The notes beneath the pieces were generated by a model. That model was not told where the DNA came from. It was given only the letters and a program-made list of their open reading frames with translations, and searched no databases. The position numbers were made by a program, and so were the translations under genes. Positions 34,701-38,021 of a DNA stretch of 64,000 bases are shown in pieces (position 1 is the stretch's first letter; each line of letters starts with the position of its first letter). The stretch lies in NCBI GenBank assembly GCA_008828725.1, contig MEHQ01004461.1, forward strand, positions 233,016-297,015, written 5' to 3'. The stretch comes from Saccharina japonica (taxonomy: Eukaryota > Sar > Phaeophyceae > Laminariales > Laminariaceae).

Positions 34701-36033
34701 TGAGCGGAAACTTGTGATTGTGGTGAAATGAATGAATGTGCGTGTGCACAATAACTTCTGAGAGAAAAAAAAGGGTCACGCCCCACACAAACGTGTATCA
34801 GCGTCGAATCTATGTGATACTGACAGTGAATGGATGGGTTGAGAACGATGATCGGATGATGCATGACAAGCGAAAGCGGACAAAGAGTGACACACTTTCA
34901 ATTCCAACGGAAAAAAATGACGATTCCAACGGGCAAATCGACAAAAAACAACGAACTTGTTTCCGATTTCGACGATCGTTGACAAAGCGAGGGCGTGTGA
35001 TATTGTTCTCTCCTCTGCGTGTAGAAGACCCTCCCCGCCGCTATCCGTCGAATAAACACTAATCATCAAAACACAATCCAACCCCCTGGGTACAGTAACT
35101 TGCCACAAAAAAAAACATGATTCAACAAAAAATTAGAGACAGATGAGACCAAGTACTACTCGAAGAGAAAAAAGGAATTGAATCCCCTTGATGTTGCAAC
35201 AAAAAAAAATTAACAGAATATGAATCGAAAGAGATGCACGATCAGTGTTCAAATGGCTACAGCAAGCGACCAAAGAGTACCCCCCCGCCACCCGCCCAAT
35301 ATTTTCTTAAGAGTAAACGAAATGCACAAGAGCAAGAACCTAAACAAACAAGAACAAGAACGTGCGTCTTCCTCATCACCTGGACGAAGGAGCCACCATG
35401 CCCCCGTGTAGCTGTACCGCAGGTCCCCCCTTTGCACCCTTCAATCCCGGCGGTGGTGGAAGCCCGTCCCCCGCCCCTCCCCCGGCTCCCACATCTCCCG
35501 AATACCCCCCCCCTCCTTTAGACGCCGCCTTCCCCATCCGAACTCCCCCTCCGCCGGCTCTTACGCCGGTGCCTCCGACAACTTCGAAACCCTGGGAGGC
35601 TTTTCCCGCTGTGCCGTTGTGCCCCCCACCGGCTAGCTTCCCGTTGCTGCTTAGAGCCGCGGTCGCTGCGTACGCGCTCCCATTTCCCTGGCTGCTGTTG
35701 TTGTTCACGCCGGTGTGGACTAAGGAGGCGTTACTGCCTCCGCCCCCGCCGCCCCCCTCCGCCGCCCCCGTGATTGGCAGCGTTGTTGCTACCCCCACCC
35801 CCGCCGCCGCTGTTCGCGTGGTTGTTTCTATTCTTCGTCGAGGTGCCGCCGCCGCTGCCACCGCCGCTGCTGCTGCTACCGTTGTGCGAGTTATTGCCGC
35901 TACCGCCCCCGCCCCCGCCGCTGCCCGGCGCCGCGCTCGTCGTCGTGGTGGTTGTCGAGCTGATGCTGCTGCTGCTGCTGTTGTCTCTGCCCAAGCCTCG
36001 AACATTCTTGAATTGCTTCAAAAGCCCTTTCAT
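1438..36033 (-). CDS. PP2A regulatory subunit B56 (B') gene, 12 exons
   Basis: This gene encodes a B56-family regulatory subunit, which binds the PP2A scaffold and catalytic subunits and recruits substrates through LxxIxE motifs. Twelve exons were placed: 36033-35380, 19426-19324, 18769-18675, 15927-15858, 10453-10316, 9087-8975, 7845-7735, 7112-7012, 5161-5031, 3986-3822, 2702-2497 and 1549-1438. Phases match at each junction. The product follows the B56 core in order: [131 protein letters not shown] and [10 protein letters not shown]. The HR, Y and R of the [15 protein letters not shown] segment, which form the known substrate groove (human B56gamma H187, R188, Y190, R197), are kept. Core length is about 448 residues; the N-terminal exon adds about 208-218. 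Oddities are repeat-filled introns, a GC donor, and a frame ambiguity in exon 1. Family assignment is very secure. Confidence 0.96.
1556..1960. other. A-rich intronic sequence, no gene seen
   Basis: Intron 11 begins with strongly purine-rich sequence on the plus strand (AAAACGAAG-type). The open frames here are low complexity. Confidence 0.5.
1990..2175 (+). repeat. GATC-rich repeat, single copy
   Basis: It contains ATCATCTAGATCCTAATCTG and further GATC-spaced blocks. The same family forms an array at 23935-24665 and occurs at 22620-22860 and 28290-28620. Confidence 0.75.
2497..2702 (-). CDS. B56 exon 11: RALFLWNNE to MYNEQD
   Basis: Flanked by CTTGACAG and GAGAG|GTGATT; 206 nt, the longest core exon. 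It encodes [60 protein letters not shown] and EQDAEAYE. It matches VAERALYYWNNEYI..ILPIMFPSL..HWN..IHGLIYNALKLFMEMNQ. Confidence 0.97.
2719..2798. repeat. poly(A) and (GGAA)n microsatellite
   Basis: A 24-base A run followed by about 11 GGAA/GGGA units, a short distance upstream (minus strand) of exon 11; on the transcribed strand this reads as a long pyrimidine tract. Confidence 0.9.
3115..3458 (-). mobile_element. tRNA-derived SINE, minus copy
   Basis: In reverse it carries a degenerate tRNA-like head (3395-3455), a body with CGACGAG, CTTCTCGCGA and CCCCGGATCTGAGTTACGAC, and a 3' end near 3117. It matches the fuller copies at 38022-38345 and 41239-41572. Confidence 0.75.
3476..3572. mobile_element. 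family A MITE, truncated at one end
   Basis: It contains AGGACCAAATATGCTTAG, a TAGATTTTAGTGTGTACCG core and the right end GGTCCTGTTTACTATGGGCC. The left CGGGGGACC end is missing. Confidence 0.65.
3764..3788. repeat. (GTAC)n microsatellite
   Basis: Six consecutive GTAC units. Shorter GTACGTAC runs occur throughout the window. Confidence 0.9.
3822..3986 (-). CDS. B56 exon 10: [10 protein letters not shown] to RCISSEHFQ
   Basis: Flanked by CCACCCAG and TCAG|GTTCGT; 165 nt, 55 codons in phase 0. It encodes [40 protein letters not shown] and [15 protein letters not shown]. It matches the family's LLKYWP..KEVMFLNELEEILDV and LAKCVSSPHFQ. Confidence 0.97.
4490..4822. mobile_element. hAT-like non-autonomous element copy
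   Basis: It has CAGTCAGTAGCGATTAT, TACTGG and GTCACTCAGTAGATTACTGC blocks shared with 9712-9945 and 37321-37685, ending near CCAGTGTCCAGCCGTACTA. A short tandem run of CTTCCAGTAGACTACTAC lies at 4700-4790. Confidence 0.6.
4829..4965. mobile_element. family A MITE
   Basis: Inverted ends ACGAGGGACCATAGTGGATAG and CTATAGGTCCCCCGT enclose an AT-rich core with an ATATAT run. Confidence 0.75.
5031..5161 (-). CDS. B56 exon 9: LLPLH to VEKES
   Basis: Flanked by TTGACCAG and CAAG|GTGGGT; 131 nt. It encodes [40 protein letters not shown] and ILK. This matches [31 protein letters not shown] of the family. Confidence 0.97.
5210..5412. repeat. 23-bp tandem repeat (AAAGTTAAAGAGCCGTTGAA)
   Basis: About eight diverged units of AACAAAAGTTAAAGAGCCGTTG begin roughly 50 bp on the upstream side (minus sense) of B56 exon 9. 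Confidence 0.88.
5761..5925. mobile_element. family A MITE
   Basis: Ends are GGGGGACCATAGAAAATAGG and CTATTTACTATGGTCCTCC, with the internal ACAAAAACCTACCGGGTAT block typical of the family. Confidence 0.8.
6382..6490. mobile_element. family A MITE
   Basis: It runs from ACGGGGGACCATATATAG to GGTCCTGATTTCTACATTCC, about 109 bp. Confidence 0.65.
6590..6875. mobile_element. cluster of family A MITE copies
   Basis: Three AATAGGACCAAATATTGT-type segments occur at about 6610, 6690 and 6730, followed by one right end, suggesting nested or repeatedly duplicated insertions. Confidence 0.7.
7012..7112 (-). CDS. B56 exon 8: [14 protein letters not shown]
   Basis: Flanked by CACCAG and CACG|GTGAGT; 101 nt. 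It encodes [20 protein letters not shown] and [13 protein letters not shown], matching [20 protein letters not shown] and IINGFALPLKEEH. The hydrophobic residues of EILGSI also line the substrate groove in the human protein. Exits in phase 1. Confidence 0.98.
7311..7645 (+). repeat. 112-bp tandem repeat, three copies
   Basis: GTTTTGATATAACTTGCAGT recurs at 7311, 7423 and 7535, a period of exactly 112. Each unit includes AATTTTGAGAAACAACGCGA and ACGGTTACAGACATTTCAAC. Copies look almost identical, so the array is recent. It lies within B56 intron 7. Confidence 0.95.
7735..7845 (-). CDS. B56 exon 7: RERDYLKT and LHRVYGKF substrate groove
   Basis: Flanked by GTTGCAG and TGAG|GTGCGT; 111 nt. It encodes [20 protein letters not shown] and [16 protein letters not shown]. 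In human B56gamma the corresponding LHRIYGKF..LRAYIR segment carries H187, R188, Y190 and R197, which contact LxxIxE peptides; all four are present here. A working substrate pocket is therefore expected (inference). Confidence 0.97.
7997..8065 (+). repeat. poly(G) run, 69 bases
   Basis: An uninterrupted run of 69 G. The minus-strand transcript of the B56 gene would carry poly(C) here. The assembled length may be unreliable. Confidence 0.9.
8207..8926. mobile_element. family I element with inverted ends
   Basis: The left end contains ATGTAGAGGTGTACCGG and the right end GGTGCACCTCTACCGTAGCA. Internal CCTCCTTAACCC, GTTCATTGTATAC and ACTATTAGTATAGAG blocks recur at 19823-20893, 41870-42205 and 54010-54360. 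Confidence 0.65.
8975..9087 (-). CDS. B56 exon 6: VVYEFLVRF to VELFD
   Basis: Flanked by CAATCAG and ACAG|GTGAGG; 113 nt. It encodes [37 protein letters not shown], matching the family's LVYEFFLRFLES..IAKKYIDQ..LQLLELFD. The terminal AG joins C of exon 7 to make the Ser of [10 protein letters not shown]. Confidence 0.97.
9160..9430. repeat. A-rich sequence with GACACGT short tandem repeat
   Basis: GAAACGAA-rich sequence at 9160-9290, then repeated GACACGTCAAAGACACG-type units to 9430. 9430-9710 is C/A-rich with no gene visible. Confidence 0.7.
9712..9945. mobile_element. hAT-like non-autonomous element copy
   Basis: It includes ATCAGTCAGTAGCGATTATC, TACTGGCCGGGTCAATCAGT and the end GTGCCCAGCCCTATA, related to 4490-4822 and 37321-37685. 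Confidence 0.65.
9979..10256 (-). mobile_element. P2 long terminal repeat, solo
   Basis: It contains CCGCCTCACAAGCGGTTCTT, ATGCAGGCCAACACTTCATG, TTCGCTTCGCGATTGGTGCA and CGACGTGCTCCGTCCC. These match, in reverse, the ends of the 1606-bp elements. The last segment is partly duplicated. Confidence 0.75.
10316..10453 (-). CDS. B56 exon 5: acidic loop and AWPHLQ motif; GC donor
   Basis: The acceptor is CTCCTGCAG; 138 nt, 46 codons. It encodes [40 protein letters not shown] and AWPHLQ. The AWPHLQ motif is invariant in the family. The preceding loop normally reads DPEEDEP or DPDEDEP; here it is DPDKDEP. The exon is followed by GCAAGC, not GT, so intron 5 is of GC-AG type. The preceding CAG and following AAG fit the strict consensus such donors usually show. 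Confidence 0.95.
10524..10752 (+). repeat. P1/P2 fragments with G runs
   Basis: A P1 segment (10524-10596) follows a G-rich stretch. A short P2-like segment with GGCCGTAATCGTATGACC follows, then a 30-base G run at 10723-10752 interrupted only by one T. Confidence 0.7.
10753..12358 (+). mobile_element. 1606-bp element with long inverted ends, copy 1
   Basis: The left end (GTAGTCATATGACCATAGCC, CATCCTACAATGCCGGAACG, GTTTTCACACCAGGAGACAT) is repeated inverted at 12070-12280 (GCAGACGTGCTCCGTCCCGG, GAGGTCTATGGTCCATACAA). Both ends abut G or C runs. The interior has a CTG-rich region (11500-11800) and a nested P1 fragment. No transposase was seen. It is repeated at 12359-13890. Confidence 0.8.
12359..13945 (+). 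mobile_element. 1606-bp element, tandem copy 2
   Basis: Corresponding features are offset by exactly 1606 bp, and open frames of 99, 65, 66, 65 and 62 residues are identical to copy 1. Divergence appears only at the far end near 13875-13945 in the C-rich segment. Recent tandem duplication or an assembly duplication. Confidence 0.9.
14388..14700 (-). mobile_element. tRNA-derived SINE, minus copy
   Basis: It starts CATCCCATTTATTATCTTCG and carries CGTAACTCAGATCCGGGGTC. A tRNA-like head lies at about 14628-14700 (in reverse: GTCGCCCCTGTGGGCTAGCA). Confidence 0.8.
14702..14802. mobile_element. family A MITE abutting the SINE head
   Basis: It shows AGTAAATAGGACCAAATAAT, the ATAGGTTTTTGTGT core and GCCCTATTTACTAGGGTCCC. 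Confidence 0.8.
14870..15560. other. intronic stretch without a recognised gene
   Basis: It contains a short minus-strand open frame (14855-15256) with no recognised similarity. I see no clear repeat family here. Confidence 0.4.
15568..15739. mobile_element. family E MITE
   Basis: Inverted ends ACAGTACCGGCCCGCTCATAAG and CTTATGAGAGGGCCGGTAGT enclose AGAAATCGGGCTTAGGCTGA. A close copy lies at 54565-54743. Confidence 0.85.
15743..15833. mobile_element. family B Stowaway-like MITE
   Basis: TACCACTATGTCCCTAAATA with TAAGCACC is inverted as GGTGCTTATAT..GAGTGGTA. TA flanks fit a Tc1/mariner-type target duplication. It touches the family E element. Confidence 0.85.
15858..15927 (-). CDS. B56 exon 4: [15 protein letters not shown]
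   Basis: Flanked by GCTGCAG and AAGAG|GTGAAT; 70 nt, the smallest exon. It encodes [20 protein letters not shown] plus GQE. This is the family's K-E-(I/V)-K-R-x-x-L-x-E-(L/M)-V block. It exits in phase 0. Confidence 0.96.
15965..16275. repeat. (GAAAC)n-like A-rich satellite
   Basis: Diverged ACGAAACGAAAC repeats beginning about 40 bp upstream (minus sense) of B56 exon 4. The open frames here are artefacts. Confidence 0.85.
16400..17150. repeat. ATCG/ATAT-rich simple sequence
   Basis: It is rich in ATCGAGATCG, CGATATCATA and GATATGATAT words, grading into the tandem repeat at 17147-17370. Confidence 0.55.
17147..17370. repeat. tandem repeat of about 103-107 bp, 2+ copies
   Basis: CTGAG(A/C)GCGATTTACGCAAC recurs at 17147, 17250 and 17357. 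Each unit holds ATATCATATGATATGAT palindromes. Confidence 0.85.
17690..17800 (-). promoter_or_regulatory. module G (leader plus ATG), diverged minus copy
   Basis: In reverse it reads GATCGAAGTATCA, then GCTTGCAAAT and ATGAGTTTCGATGAC, encoding [12 protein letters not shown]. It is related to module copies at 36841-36980 and 55170-55320, but the TATA-like part is weak. Confidence 0.5.
18109..18131 (+). repeat. telomere-like (TTAGGG)n, about 3 units
   Basis: Three consecutive GTTAGG units inside an intron. This is interstitial, not a chromosome end. Confidence 0.7.
18521..18607. mobile_element. family C MITE (TTAA ends)
   Basis: TTAACCCATTCAGAACTGAA at one end and CAGTTCTTAAGGGGTTAA at the other, 87 bp, with TTAA at both ends as in piggyBac-type insertion. 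Confidence 0.85.
18675..18769 (-). CDS. B56 exon 3: first helical repeat
   Basis: Flanked by TATTGCAG and CCAG|GTGAGA; 95 nt. It encodes [20 protein letters not shown] and [11 protein letters not shown], matching the family's ELFIQKLRQCCVLFDF..D segment. The last two bases (AG) join G of exon 4 to make Arg. Confidence 0.95.
19324..19426 (-). CDS. B56 exon 2: Ser/Arg-rich linker into LPLLR
   Basis: The acceptor is TTGTTCAG and the donor AGG|GTACGT; length 103 nt. It encodes [19 protein letters not shown], then [20 protein letters not shown] matches the LPPLKD/LPLLKD segment that opens the B56 repeat domain. The Ser/Arg-rich part is a plausible phosphorylated linker (inference). It enters in phase 2 from exon 1 and leaves in phase 0. 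Intron 1 before it is about 16 kb. Confidence 0.88.
20068..20172. mobile_element. family D hairpin MITE
   Basis: Ends GGACTGCAGTCCCGTTTTGG and CCAAAACGGGACTCCAGTCC pair as a long hairpin, bounded by TTAA. A half copy of family C follows to 20229. Confidence 0.88.
20493..20843. repeat. four tandem copies of the family C MITE
   Basis: Four 88-bp units, each TAACCCCTTAAGAACTGGTC through CAGTTCTGAAAGGGTTA, lie head to tail and share TTAA borders. Confidence 0.93.
20893..21345. repeat. 214-bp tandem duplication
   Basis: CCCAGACGAGGGTGAAACAA and ACATCACCCCGACGCGGGAC recur 214 bp apart (about 20970 and 21184). The minus strand keeps a similar open frame in both ([21 protein letters not shown]), but I recognise no protein. 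Confidence 0.88.
21390..21535 (-). promoter_or_regulatory. cluster of five CCAAT boxes (ATTGG on plus)
   Basis: ATTGG occurs at 21391, 21406, 21472, 21503 and 21529; the last four are in TGATTGG(T/C)C contexts. NF-Y-type factors bind CCAAT. Function is inferred only from clustering. Confidence 0.4.
21612..21935. repeat. (CACCAC/AACACC)n microsatellite
   Basis: About 320 bp of diverged ACC trinucleotide repeats. The long His/Thr/Val frames here are artefacts. Confidence 0.9.
22086..22220. repeat. (AAGGC)n microsatellite, about 27 units
   Basis: Almost perfect AAGGC repeats. Reverse reading gives repeated CLALP in three frames, a non-coding artefact. Confidence 0.97.
22371..22475 (+). repeat. 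P2 fragment with G runs
   Basis: GTATGGCCGTAGTCGTATGC and CGCATCACTACACTGCCGG follow a G-rich segment, as at other P2 ends. Confidence 0.65.
22620..22860 (+). repeat. GATC-rich repeat
   Basis: It contains AAGATCATGTACAGATAGAT and CATATCCAACCCAGGAAACA, shared with 1990-2175 and 23935-24665. Confidence 0.75.
23051..23146. mobile_element. family D hairpin MITE
   Basis: TTAACCCTTATAGGACTGGA and CGGGACTGCAGTTCAAAAGG ends, with CCCGTTTTGGGGACAA pairing with TTGTCCCCAAAACGGG. Confidence 0.92.
23281..23390. mobile_element. family A MITE, diverged
   Basis: GGGGAATAGTAACCAGGACC and the TAGGTTTTTGTGTATGTGAC core are followed by GGGGTCCTTATTACTATTGT. Confidence 0.65.
23738..23900. mobile_element. two degenerate family C MITEs in tandem
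   Basis: Two copies of CAGAACYGCAAAACTTRTCC followed by AGTAGTTT-like cores and GGGACCG(G/T)TTCT ends. Confidence 0.7.
23935..24665 (+). repeat. GATC-rich tandem array
   Basis: Seven or more diverged units of about 70-80 bp. Each has AGATCATCTAGATCCTAACC, GCCGCTATGATATGTCGGGC and AGGATCTGTGAAGTACAGAT. Relatives at 1990, 22620 and 28290 are dispersed single or partial copies. Confidence 0.9.
24700..25025. other. unique-looking intronic sequence
   Basis: A/C-rich sequence with some AACCGAA words. No open frame or repeat family that I can name. Confidence 0.35.
25030..25335. repeat. tandem repeat of about 62 bp, five copies
   Basis: Units carry CCCTACACTAAAACTAGTAT, ACGTCAAGGCC and GTCCTTGACGCGCTTGAC, diverged by several substitutions each. 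Confidence 0.9.
25560..26130. other. no recognised gene
   Basis: A short AGGAC run (25785-25806) and poly(A) tracts are present. Overlapping open frames on both strands have no recognisable similarity. Confidence 0.4.
26740..26905. repeat. partial duplication (CCAGCCAACCTTTTTCGACC)
   Basis: AAGTCCAGCCA(A/G)CCTTTTTCGACCAAG occurs near 26797 and 26873, each preceded by TTGTAA(T/C)AAGCCG and followed by G-rich sequence. The second copy leads into a P2-like CACGGCCTTAGTCGTATGA segment. Confidence 0.7.
27256..27350. mobile_element. family A MITE, short
   Basis: ACGGGGGAATATAATACG, the TAGGTTTTTGTGTATGTGAC core and ATTATGGTCTCCCGT. Confidence 0.7.
27477..27822. mobile_element. two SINE copies, facing away then forward
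   Basis: 27477-27578 is the 3' part in reverse (CATTTATTATCTTCGCCC, CGTAACTCAGGTCCGGGGTC). 27581-27822 is a forward copy with a different tRNA-like head (A-box-like TGGTCTACTTAGCAGTTAAC, B-box GGGTTCGAGTC) and the usual body (GTCGACGAGGGAAGAAAG). Confidence 0.75.
27905..28110. mobile_element. SINE 3' fragments in opposite orientations
   Basis: GAGAAAAGAAGGGCGAAGAT and AATGGGATGGAA (forward) are followed by TACGCGCCCTTCATTTTTATCG (reverse body). Confidence 0.6.
28290..28620 (+). repeat. GATC-rich repeat with (ATCATACAG)n core
   Basis: At 28450-28590 a nine-base unit ATCATACAG/ATCATACGG runs for about 15 copies inside a member of the GATC-rich family. Confidence 0.88.
29545..29725. repeat. 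CGATAT palindromic tandem array
   Basis: Units of about 23 bp (TATCGAAAGTGCGATATTCCGA) repeated seven times. CGATAT and ATATCG alternate, so both strands give Ile/Ser/Arg-Tyr open frames. Confidence 0.92.
29871..29958. mobile_element. family C MITE
   Basis: TTAACCCATTCAGAACTGAA to CAGTTCTTACGGGGTTAA. Confidence 0.88.
29955..30050. mobile_element. family D MITE sharing TTAA with the C copy
   Basis: TTAACCCTTTTAGGACTGCA to CAGTCCTATGAGGGTTAA. The last TTAA of the preceding C element is the first of this one. Confidence 0.9.
30105..30186. mobile_element. family B Stowaway-like MITE
   Basis: TACCACTCTGTCCCTAAATA at the left and CGGGACAGAGCGGTA at the right. Confidence 0.92.
30150..30334 (+). 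repeat. direct duplication including half of MITE B
   Basis: A segment of about 92 bp from TAATGTGAAAAGGTGCTTAT to GACGACGTGAAGACCGT is present twice in tandem with near identity. Confidence 0.92.
30411..30573. mobile_element. two degenerate family C MITEs
   Basis: CATCTTTGGGGACAAACT and AACTACTTGGAATTACTGTA cores, ending TTCAGTTCTGAATGGGTTAA. Confidence 0.75.
30638..30705. mobile_element. family C MITE with internal deletion
   Basis: TTAACCCCTCGAGAACAAAC to TCAGTTCTGAATGGGGTTAA, 68 bp. Confidence 0.8.
31138..31265 (+). repeat. P2 fragment
   Basis: A G run, then GGCCGTAGTCGTATGACCAT, CGCATCCCTACAATGTCGCG and CACCGACCAGGCAGACATTG. Confidence 0.8.
31360..31545. mobile_element. fragment related to the 42905-43201 MITE
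   Basis: GGTCGAGGCTGGCCTTTCGG, AATACGCGGCGGA and CCCCCCAAAGGGTA match the core of the element at 42905-43201. Inverted ends are not visible. Confidence 0.65.
32075..32150. repeat. (GGGTC)n microsatellite
   Basis: About ten GGGTC units followed by diverged GGGTCGGGGCC sequence. Confidence 0.9.
32372..32456. mobile_element. family B Stowaway-like MITE
   Basis: TACCATTCTGTCCCTAAATA to TTTTGGGACAGAGTGGTGTA. Confidence 0.9.
32974..33091. mobile_element. family A MITE
   Basis: ACGGGGGGCCATAGTAAATA, the GGTAAATATATAGGTACTTG core, and GGTCCTATTTACTATGG followed by CACCCCGTAATA. Confidence 0.85.
33330..34110. repeat. degenerate tandem array (AACGCCTCA / CAACGGTATTATAC)
   Basis: Fifteen or more diverged units of about 45-60 bp combine AAAACGCCTCA, GCATAGCCCAACGGTATTAT and ACAGC. 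Confidence 0.82.
34195..34680. repeat. GTTACC-like satellite
   Basis: Diverged GTTACCGTTACCGAT and CCCGTTACCCGTACAG units give the Val/Thr/Arg/Tyr-rich frames on both strands. A short reverse-complement stretch lies at 36630-36715. Confidence 0.88.
34680..35375. other. start of B56 intron 1, no gene recognised
   Basis: A-rich sequence with short open frames and no recognised repeat other than a P1-like AGTACCCCCCCGCC at 35276. Confidence 0.4.
35380..36033 (-). CDS. B56 exon 1: low-complexity N-terminus (frame ambiguous)
   Basis: Two readings exist. Frame A starts at 36033 with a basic N-terminus ([18 protein letters not shown]) followed by Ser, Thr and Gly runs, and stops at 35731. Frame B is open from an ATG at 36005 ([14 protein letters not shown]) through Ala/Arg/Gly-rich sequence to VAPSSR and the donor CCAG|GTGATG at 35380. 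Only frame B gives the phase that joins exon 2 (AG + G). Frame A would need a one-base shift in the GGC/GGG-rich run near 35745-35765. Frame A's start looks more like fungal B56 N-termini, which are also basic then Ser-rich. Either a homopolymer indel in the assembly links A to B, or B alone is used. Confidence 0.65.
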
Positions 36034-36620
36034 GCTGTGACCACCTATGGTTTCACCAGCCTGCGGGGACCGCGGATTTCCTCCACGGAACCAACGGGAT
36101 ATCCACACGCTTTTCCTAGCCCGCAGGGGTAATTATGCCGGCGGCCGCCACCAGCTTTACACACCCACCCACTCCGTCAGATCTCGCTCGCTCTTTTTCG
36201 GACACGTCGAATGCTTCAAAAAAAGCCTCCGCGACTCTTGAAACCCCAGGTTATTACCCGGTGGGCGCGATCAACCCCCCTCCAGACGGCTTTGCTTCTG
36301 AAACGGCTACACGGTTCGTCCCTGAGACCGTCCCTTGGGGTTTCCACAAAAGGAGGGAATTTTTACTGGTGTTTTCCAGACTTTGGTGTCCCTCTGCCGT
36401 CGAAAGGGGGTGGGTGTTGCACGCCGTGTGTCGCGTCGCCGAGGGAGAGGGGGGAAGGGAGGAGACAGGAGGTTAGAACGGACGGACGAACGGACTGCGT
36501 CAAAAAAAGGGAGAAAGAGGTAAAACAAATGTTCCAAGGTTTACATTATAACCCAACCCTCTTGAGGATTTCAGAGAGAAAAAAAATGACCATCGAAATT
36601 AGGGTTTACAGCAAATAACA
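36034..36620 (-). promoter_or_regulatory. presumed 5' UTR/promoter region of the B56 gene
   Basis: This lies directly upstream of the exon 1 start codons and is more complex than the surrounding repeats. Frame A stays open upstream to an ATG at 36108. I see no clear TATA box. Plus-strand open frames here (36135-36476, 36211-36618) resemble no protein I know. Promoter assignment is by position only. Confidence 0.35.
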
Positions 36621-36840
36621 AAATGGCGTATTAGACGGTAACGGGTACGGGTAACTGTAAAGGTGAAGGGTAACTATAAAGGTAACCGTACCCGCAACGG
36701 TAACGGTAACAACAACGATAAATACCTCGTAGCTAAAAAGTGCAATTCCCACTTTGATAATTGAGAGGGGGGTTGACGATTGATGTTGGCGTTTACAACA
36801 ACGCCATTGCGTGATTATGGAGGATGATACATATATACGA

Positions 36841-36980
36841 AGCCTCAGATTGTGTTTTCCTCAAACGGGATGTACATCCTGCATGAAGACATATAAACGC
36901 CGTAAAGTACGCGCGATCGAAGTATCACACTCAGCCAGCAAAGATGAGTTTAGACGAAATCCTCGATATCACAGCTGTCG
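36841..36980 (+). promoter_or_regulatory. module G: TATA, leader and ATG, best plus copy
   Basis: It holds GCCTCAGATTGTGT, the palindrome GGATGTACATCC (36868-36879), CATATAAAC (TATA-like, 36889), GCGCGATCGAAGTATCACAC and ATG at 36944. The ATG opens MSLDEILDITAVVYY, which runs on into a family F element and stops at 37159. The TATA-like box is about 50 bp before the ATG. Related copies occur at 17690, 53305, 53885 and 55170. Confidence 0.6.
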
Positions 36981-37038
36981 TTTATTACTTTGATAAATAC
37001 AAACTAGCTTCCGAGTTATATATAATGCAAGGAATACA

Positions 37039-37217
37039 CAGTCCAGGCCACCTAATAAGAAACAGTAAATATGGTCCAGGCTGGACTTCAAATTTGAGAG
37101 AGGGTGCTCTTTACACAAGTTTCAAGATAACGACTCCATATTTTCTTGTTTTCCTCTAAAAGTCAGCCTGGATTTCTTATTATAATAGCATGTTTCTTAT
37201 TAGATGTCCTGTACTAA
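37039..37217. mobile_element. family F MITE
   Basis: CAGGCCACCTAATAAGAAAC and GTTTCTTATTAGATGTCCTG are inverted ends, with CAGCCTGGATTTCTTATT inside. A close copy lies at 47613-47796. Confidence 0.82.
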
Positions 37218-37320
37218 CTGTACGAGGTATGGCACGACCCGCCACAAGACTTACCATCCGTTATCGAAGTGCTGCTGGGCGCTCACATTGCTCGCAAACG
37301 GTTCATGACACAAAATCCAA

Positions 37321-37685
37321 TAGGGCTGGGCACTGGCACAGTATCTACTGGCAGTAGTAATCTACTGGGTGAGGTTATCTGATTGATCTGGCCAGTGTAT
37401 TCGCCAGTGGTTTGTTAATCTTACGTACGCCCAAGAAACACTCTATACTACGGGTTTTCGGGTACCCGCGGGTAATCCGTAGTCCCGGTTCATTTGACTG
37501 TGCCATGTCTCTAGGAAACCCTCAAACACACACTCGCACATCGTATAGTACGGGAACCAATTATACGTATAAATACGTTTCGGCATGAGAGGATAGACAG
37601 TACTGTGATGCAATCCAGTATACTGATTGGTTTCGACGACAGTACAATCGCTACAGACTCGGGCCAGCTAGTGCCCAGCCCTATA
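37321..37685. mobile_element. hAT-like non-autonomous element
   Basis: Inverted ends TAGGGCTGGGCACTGG and CTAGTGCCCAGCCCTATA resemble hAT-type termini. Partial copies follow at 37720-37825 and at 51727-51820. Confidence 0.65.
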
Positions 37686-37966
37686 AATGCGTTTGGGGAG
37701 GGAGGGAAGACAACTGTGCAGTATACTGATGCAACCCAGTATACTGAAGCCGTCCAGTATACTGATTGGTTTTGATGACAGCACAATCGCTACTGACTCG
37801 CGTCCGCCAGTGCCCGGCCCCACAAATGTATCATTGTTTTGGTCGCTACCTTCTACATCCCAAGGGGCAAAAAGCAAGAAAAGGTGTCGAAACCCCGTGG
37901 ATTCTGCCACACGAAGAAGCTTCGGCTGGGGTGCTGCTGCTCGCTGCTGCGGCTGTGGTGTTAAAT

Positions 37967-38017
37967 ATTGGGCAGCGGCCAAAAAAAGGTATACCTGGTC
38001 CGTTTGCGGCCAAAATG
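37967..38017 (+). mobile_element. solo end of the GGGCAGCGG element
   Basis: GGGCAGCGGCCAAAAAAAGG and ACCTGGTCCGTTTGCGGCCA match the ends of the element at 38601-39203. It stops where the palindrome and SINE begin. Confidence 0.75.
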
Positions 38018-38021
38018 TCCA

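Noticed and set aside
34166-34751. Val/Thr- and Arg/Tyr-rich frames
   Set aside because: Products of the GTTACC satellite on both strands.
35362-36132. 256-residue plus-strand Pro/Ala-rich frame
   Set aside because: It is antisense to B56 exon 1, whose GC-rich triplet repeats keep several frames open.
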